A stretch of 64,000 bases of DNA from Bacteroidales bacterium (GTDB lineage Bacteria > Bacteroidota > Bacteroidia > Bacteroidales > UBA12077), in NCBI GenBank assembly GCA_016342685.1, contig JAEINU010000001.1, positions 558,001 to 622,000 of the forward strand. Reading direction: 5' to 3'. Position numbers and translations under genes: made by a program. Numbering within the stretch: the stretch's first letter is position 1; the number at the start of each line of letters is the position of its first letter. Of this stretch, positions 63,694 through 64,000 are shown piece by piece. A model generated the notes under the pieces. It was given only the letters and a program-made list of their open reading frames with translations. It was not told where the DNA came from and made no database searches.

Positions 63694-64000
63694 AAACTAT
63701 TTTGAATGGTGTCTAAAATTAATTAATCATACTTCGATAAATTCAGTATGGTAAACTTTAAATTAATATGTCACACTGAACTTGTCGAAGTGTAATTTTG
63801 AATGAGATATTGAGTTTGTTTAATTATATTTCATTTATGTGATTTTAGGTACCCTTTTTATCAATAAACTTGAGTTTTGGGACTAAATATTTTAACTAAA
63901 AATACAGCATCAGTGAAATTCTGTGCAGAGAATGGATAAAAATTAATTAATGAAAAAACTCTGATTTATCATTCTGATGTATTTATAAATTGATAACGAA
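63694..64000. other. 307-bp tail with a dispersed hairpin
   Basis: No gene or strong terminator is seen to the window end. The main content is an inverted repeat at 63730-63792. A small in-frame M-K-K-L at 63951 is at the edge and too short to judge. Confidence 0.55.
63730..63792. repeat. ACTTCGA-N-TTCAGT dispersed inverted repeat
   Basis: Arms of 21 bp (TACTTCGATAAATTCAGTATG and the reverse complement of 63772-63792) are identical at 17 positions, the other four being transitions. This fits a widespread palindromic family. As RNA it would fold as a hairpin and may end or protect the operon transcript. Confidence 0.55.

Overview
This window is an AT-rich chromosomal segment of a Bacteroidota bacterium. 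The best guess is the marine/anaerobic Bacteroidales (Marinilabiliales/Marinifilaceae type). That placement is an inference from several signs: SusC/SusD proteins, a type-3 prolyl-tRNA synthetase, DUF349, DUF6122, PCMD and OmpP1/FadL proteins, GldI-like FKBP lipoproteins, weak Shine-Dalgarno sequences, and promoters of the TTTG-N18-21-TAnnTTTG type. No phage, insertion sequence, CRISPR array or rRNA was seen.

Layout. Positions 1-10 kb are mostly on the minus strand: tilS (cut by the edge), pabB, an outer-membrane barrel, an M49-like metallopeptidase lipoprotein, two flavodoxin-fold proteins, a TerC protein, small unknowns and proS. Positions 10-19 kb are on the plus strand: a Tyr/Ser/Arg-rich lipoprotein, an OmpP1/FadL porin, DUF349, pyrG (TTG start), yidC and a methyltransferase. 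A three-tRNA operon (Thr-Tyr-Gly, minus) follows, then ribH, a TPR membrane protein, recF with a DUF721/DciA-like gene, ndk, nrnA, two FKBP lipoproteins and trmD. Positions 28-38 kb hold accessory envelope genes: a PCMD lipoprotein, a DUF3352-like/MORN protein, a 12-residue-repeat ion channel, a lipoprotein with a G10 tract, and a DUF2089-YIP1-hydrolase-DUF5808 operon. Next come a SulP transporter, a redox module (Crp/Fnr, flavodoxin, EFR1 ferredoxin), the addA-radical SAM-addB recombination block, mnmA and an isolated susC-susD-lipoprotein operon.

The most distinctive system is at 58.8-63.7 kb on the plus strand: DUF134 regulator, DUF5320, a 57-aa Cys-rich peptide, a NifX-like protein, two MinD-type ATPases each carrying a two-cluster ferredoxin insert, a second NifX-like protein and a CoA-disulfide-reductase-like flavoprotein. 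It resembles the MinD/ORP (orange protein) operons of sulfate reducers, and I infer a metal-sulfur cluster assembly or redox role. Its promoter has clear -33 and -7 boxes and a perfect inverted repeat lying between the divergent thioesterase and DUF134 genes.

Other signals worth checking are an 18-copy 12-residue solenoid fused to a TIGYGD channel pore, a G10 tract that would switch a lipoprotein C-terminus, a Crp/Fnr-like palindrome about 41 bp upstream of an inferred start site, 21-bp-spaced iterons before the DUF2089 operon, a start-less coding remnant and several dispersed hairpin repeats.
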